Assembly (NCBI GenBank): GCA_030428405.1
Contig: JAUIEH010000203.1
Coordinates: forward strand, 1-5,772
From: Alphaproteobacteria bacterium
GTDB lineage: Bacteria > Pseudomonadota > Alphaproteobacteria > Caulobacterales > Maricaulaceae
Direction: 5' to 3'
Length of the DNA: 5,772 nt
Position numbers and translations under genes: made by a program. Shown here piece by piece: positions 5,400 to 5,772 of the stretch (position 1 is the first letter of the stretch; each line of letters begins with the position of its first letter). Under the pieces are notes generated by a model. It had not been told where the DNA came from. It was given only the letters and a program-made list of their open reading frames with translations, and did not search any database.

Positions 5400-5750
5400 C
5401 TAGTTCGAAGCGGCCGCGCATTGGGCCGGCGTGTTGACCATGAACATGCCGGCGGCCGCGGTTTCCTCGAACGGCAGCGAGGTGCGCAAGCGCTGGGATT
5501 CAGCGTCATCGCCTTCGATCGATGCGACCAGCAATGCAAGGCCGCCTTCAGACAGGTCCGCTTGGGCCCGATCAGCGAGGCAGTCGCAGATCTCCGGCTC
5601 CATATTGGATTGGTCATTGCACGCGGCGTCGAAGCGCTGCGCCAATTCGCGCGTCGAAGCGGAGCTGCTCGCCGCGCCCTCTTCGCCGCTTTCGCCGCCG
5701 CCGCAAGCACACAAGACGAGCGCTGCGCTCGCCGCCAGAAACATCCGCAT
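5400..5750 (-). CDS. Small predicted lipoprotein with paired cysteines, function unknown
   Basis: I do not recognise the family of this 116-residue protein. It opens with MRMFLAASAALVLCAC, a short basic start and hydrophobic core ending in a lipobox-like LCAC, so Cys16 is the likely lipidated first residue of the mature protein. A Gly/Ser/Glu-rich linker (17-33) follows, as is common in lipoproteins. The mature part has C44, a CxC pair (ICDCLADRA, C55 and C57) and C111 near the end; two disulfides in the periplasm would suit this spacing. Because the residue after Cys16 is glycine rather than aspartate, outer-membrane sorting by Lol is more likely than inner-membrane retention. The start is supported by AGGGGGAA 3 bases upstream. 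The gene ends 42 bases before the phosphatase and could share its transcript. Its promoter would lie beyond the right edge. Confidence 0.78.
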   Translation of the reverse strand: MRMFLAASAALVLCACGGGESGEEGAASSSASTRELAQRFDAACNDQSNMEPEICDCLADRAQADLSEGGLALLVASIEGDDAESQRLRTSLPFEETAAAGMFMVNTPAQCAAASN

Positions 5751-5772
5751 GTCTTCCCCCTGATACCGCTTG

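Overview
The window comes from a GC-rich bacterial chromosome. Codon use, gene spacing and family resemblance suggest an alphaproteobacterium, perhaps a Caulobacterales/Hyphomonadaceae-type organism, but no marker gene here fixes the taxonomy. I see no rRNA, tRNA, CRISPR array, insertion sequence or other mobile element. Seven protein genes fill almost the whole window.

The left part (3-1181, + strand) is the C-terminal portion of a superfamily 2 DNA/RNA helicase that begins before the window. It ends with a four-cysteine zinc ribbon and an unrecognised tail. A leader of about 160 bases follows (1182-1339). It holds two short palindromes and a two-tier stem-loop.

The centre (1340-3645, + strand) is a two-gene operon joined by a 4-base ATGA overlap. 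The first gene is an OvoA-type nonheme-iron sulfoxide synthase (DinB-like domain plus FGE/sulfatase-modifying-factor domain) that stops where OvoA would normally continue into a methyltransferase. The second is a single-domain ATP-grasp ligase resembling the ATP-grasp module of cyanophycin synthetase and GshF. A methyltransferase-less sulfoxide synthase coupled to a carboxylate-amine ligase is not the textbook ovothiol or ergothioneine pathway. It is the best candidate here for an undescribed system, plausibly one making a thiohistidine-containing peptide or conjugate.

The right part (3653-5750, - strand) converges on that operon with a gap of only 7 bases. Read from right to left it encodes a small cysteine-containing lipoprotein, a PP2C-type protein phosphatase, a four-helix inner-membrane protein and a single-domain rhodanese. 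The last three genes are separated by about 15 bases each and probably form one transcript. The lipoprotein lies 42 bases upstream of the phosphatase and may belong to it. A perfect 10-bp hairpin lies inside the first codons of the phosphatase gene. The rhodanese is sulfur-related and beside the sulfoxide synthase operon, but on the opposite strand, so a shared pathway is only suggested.
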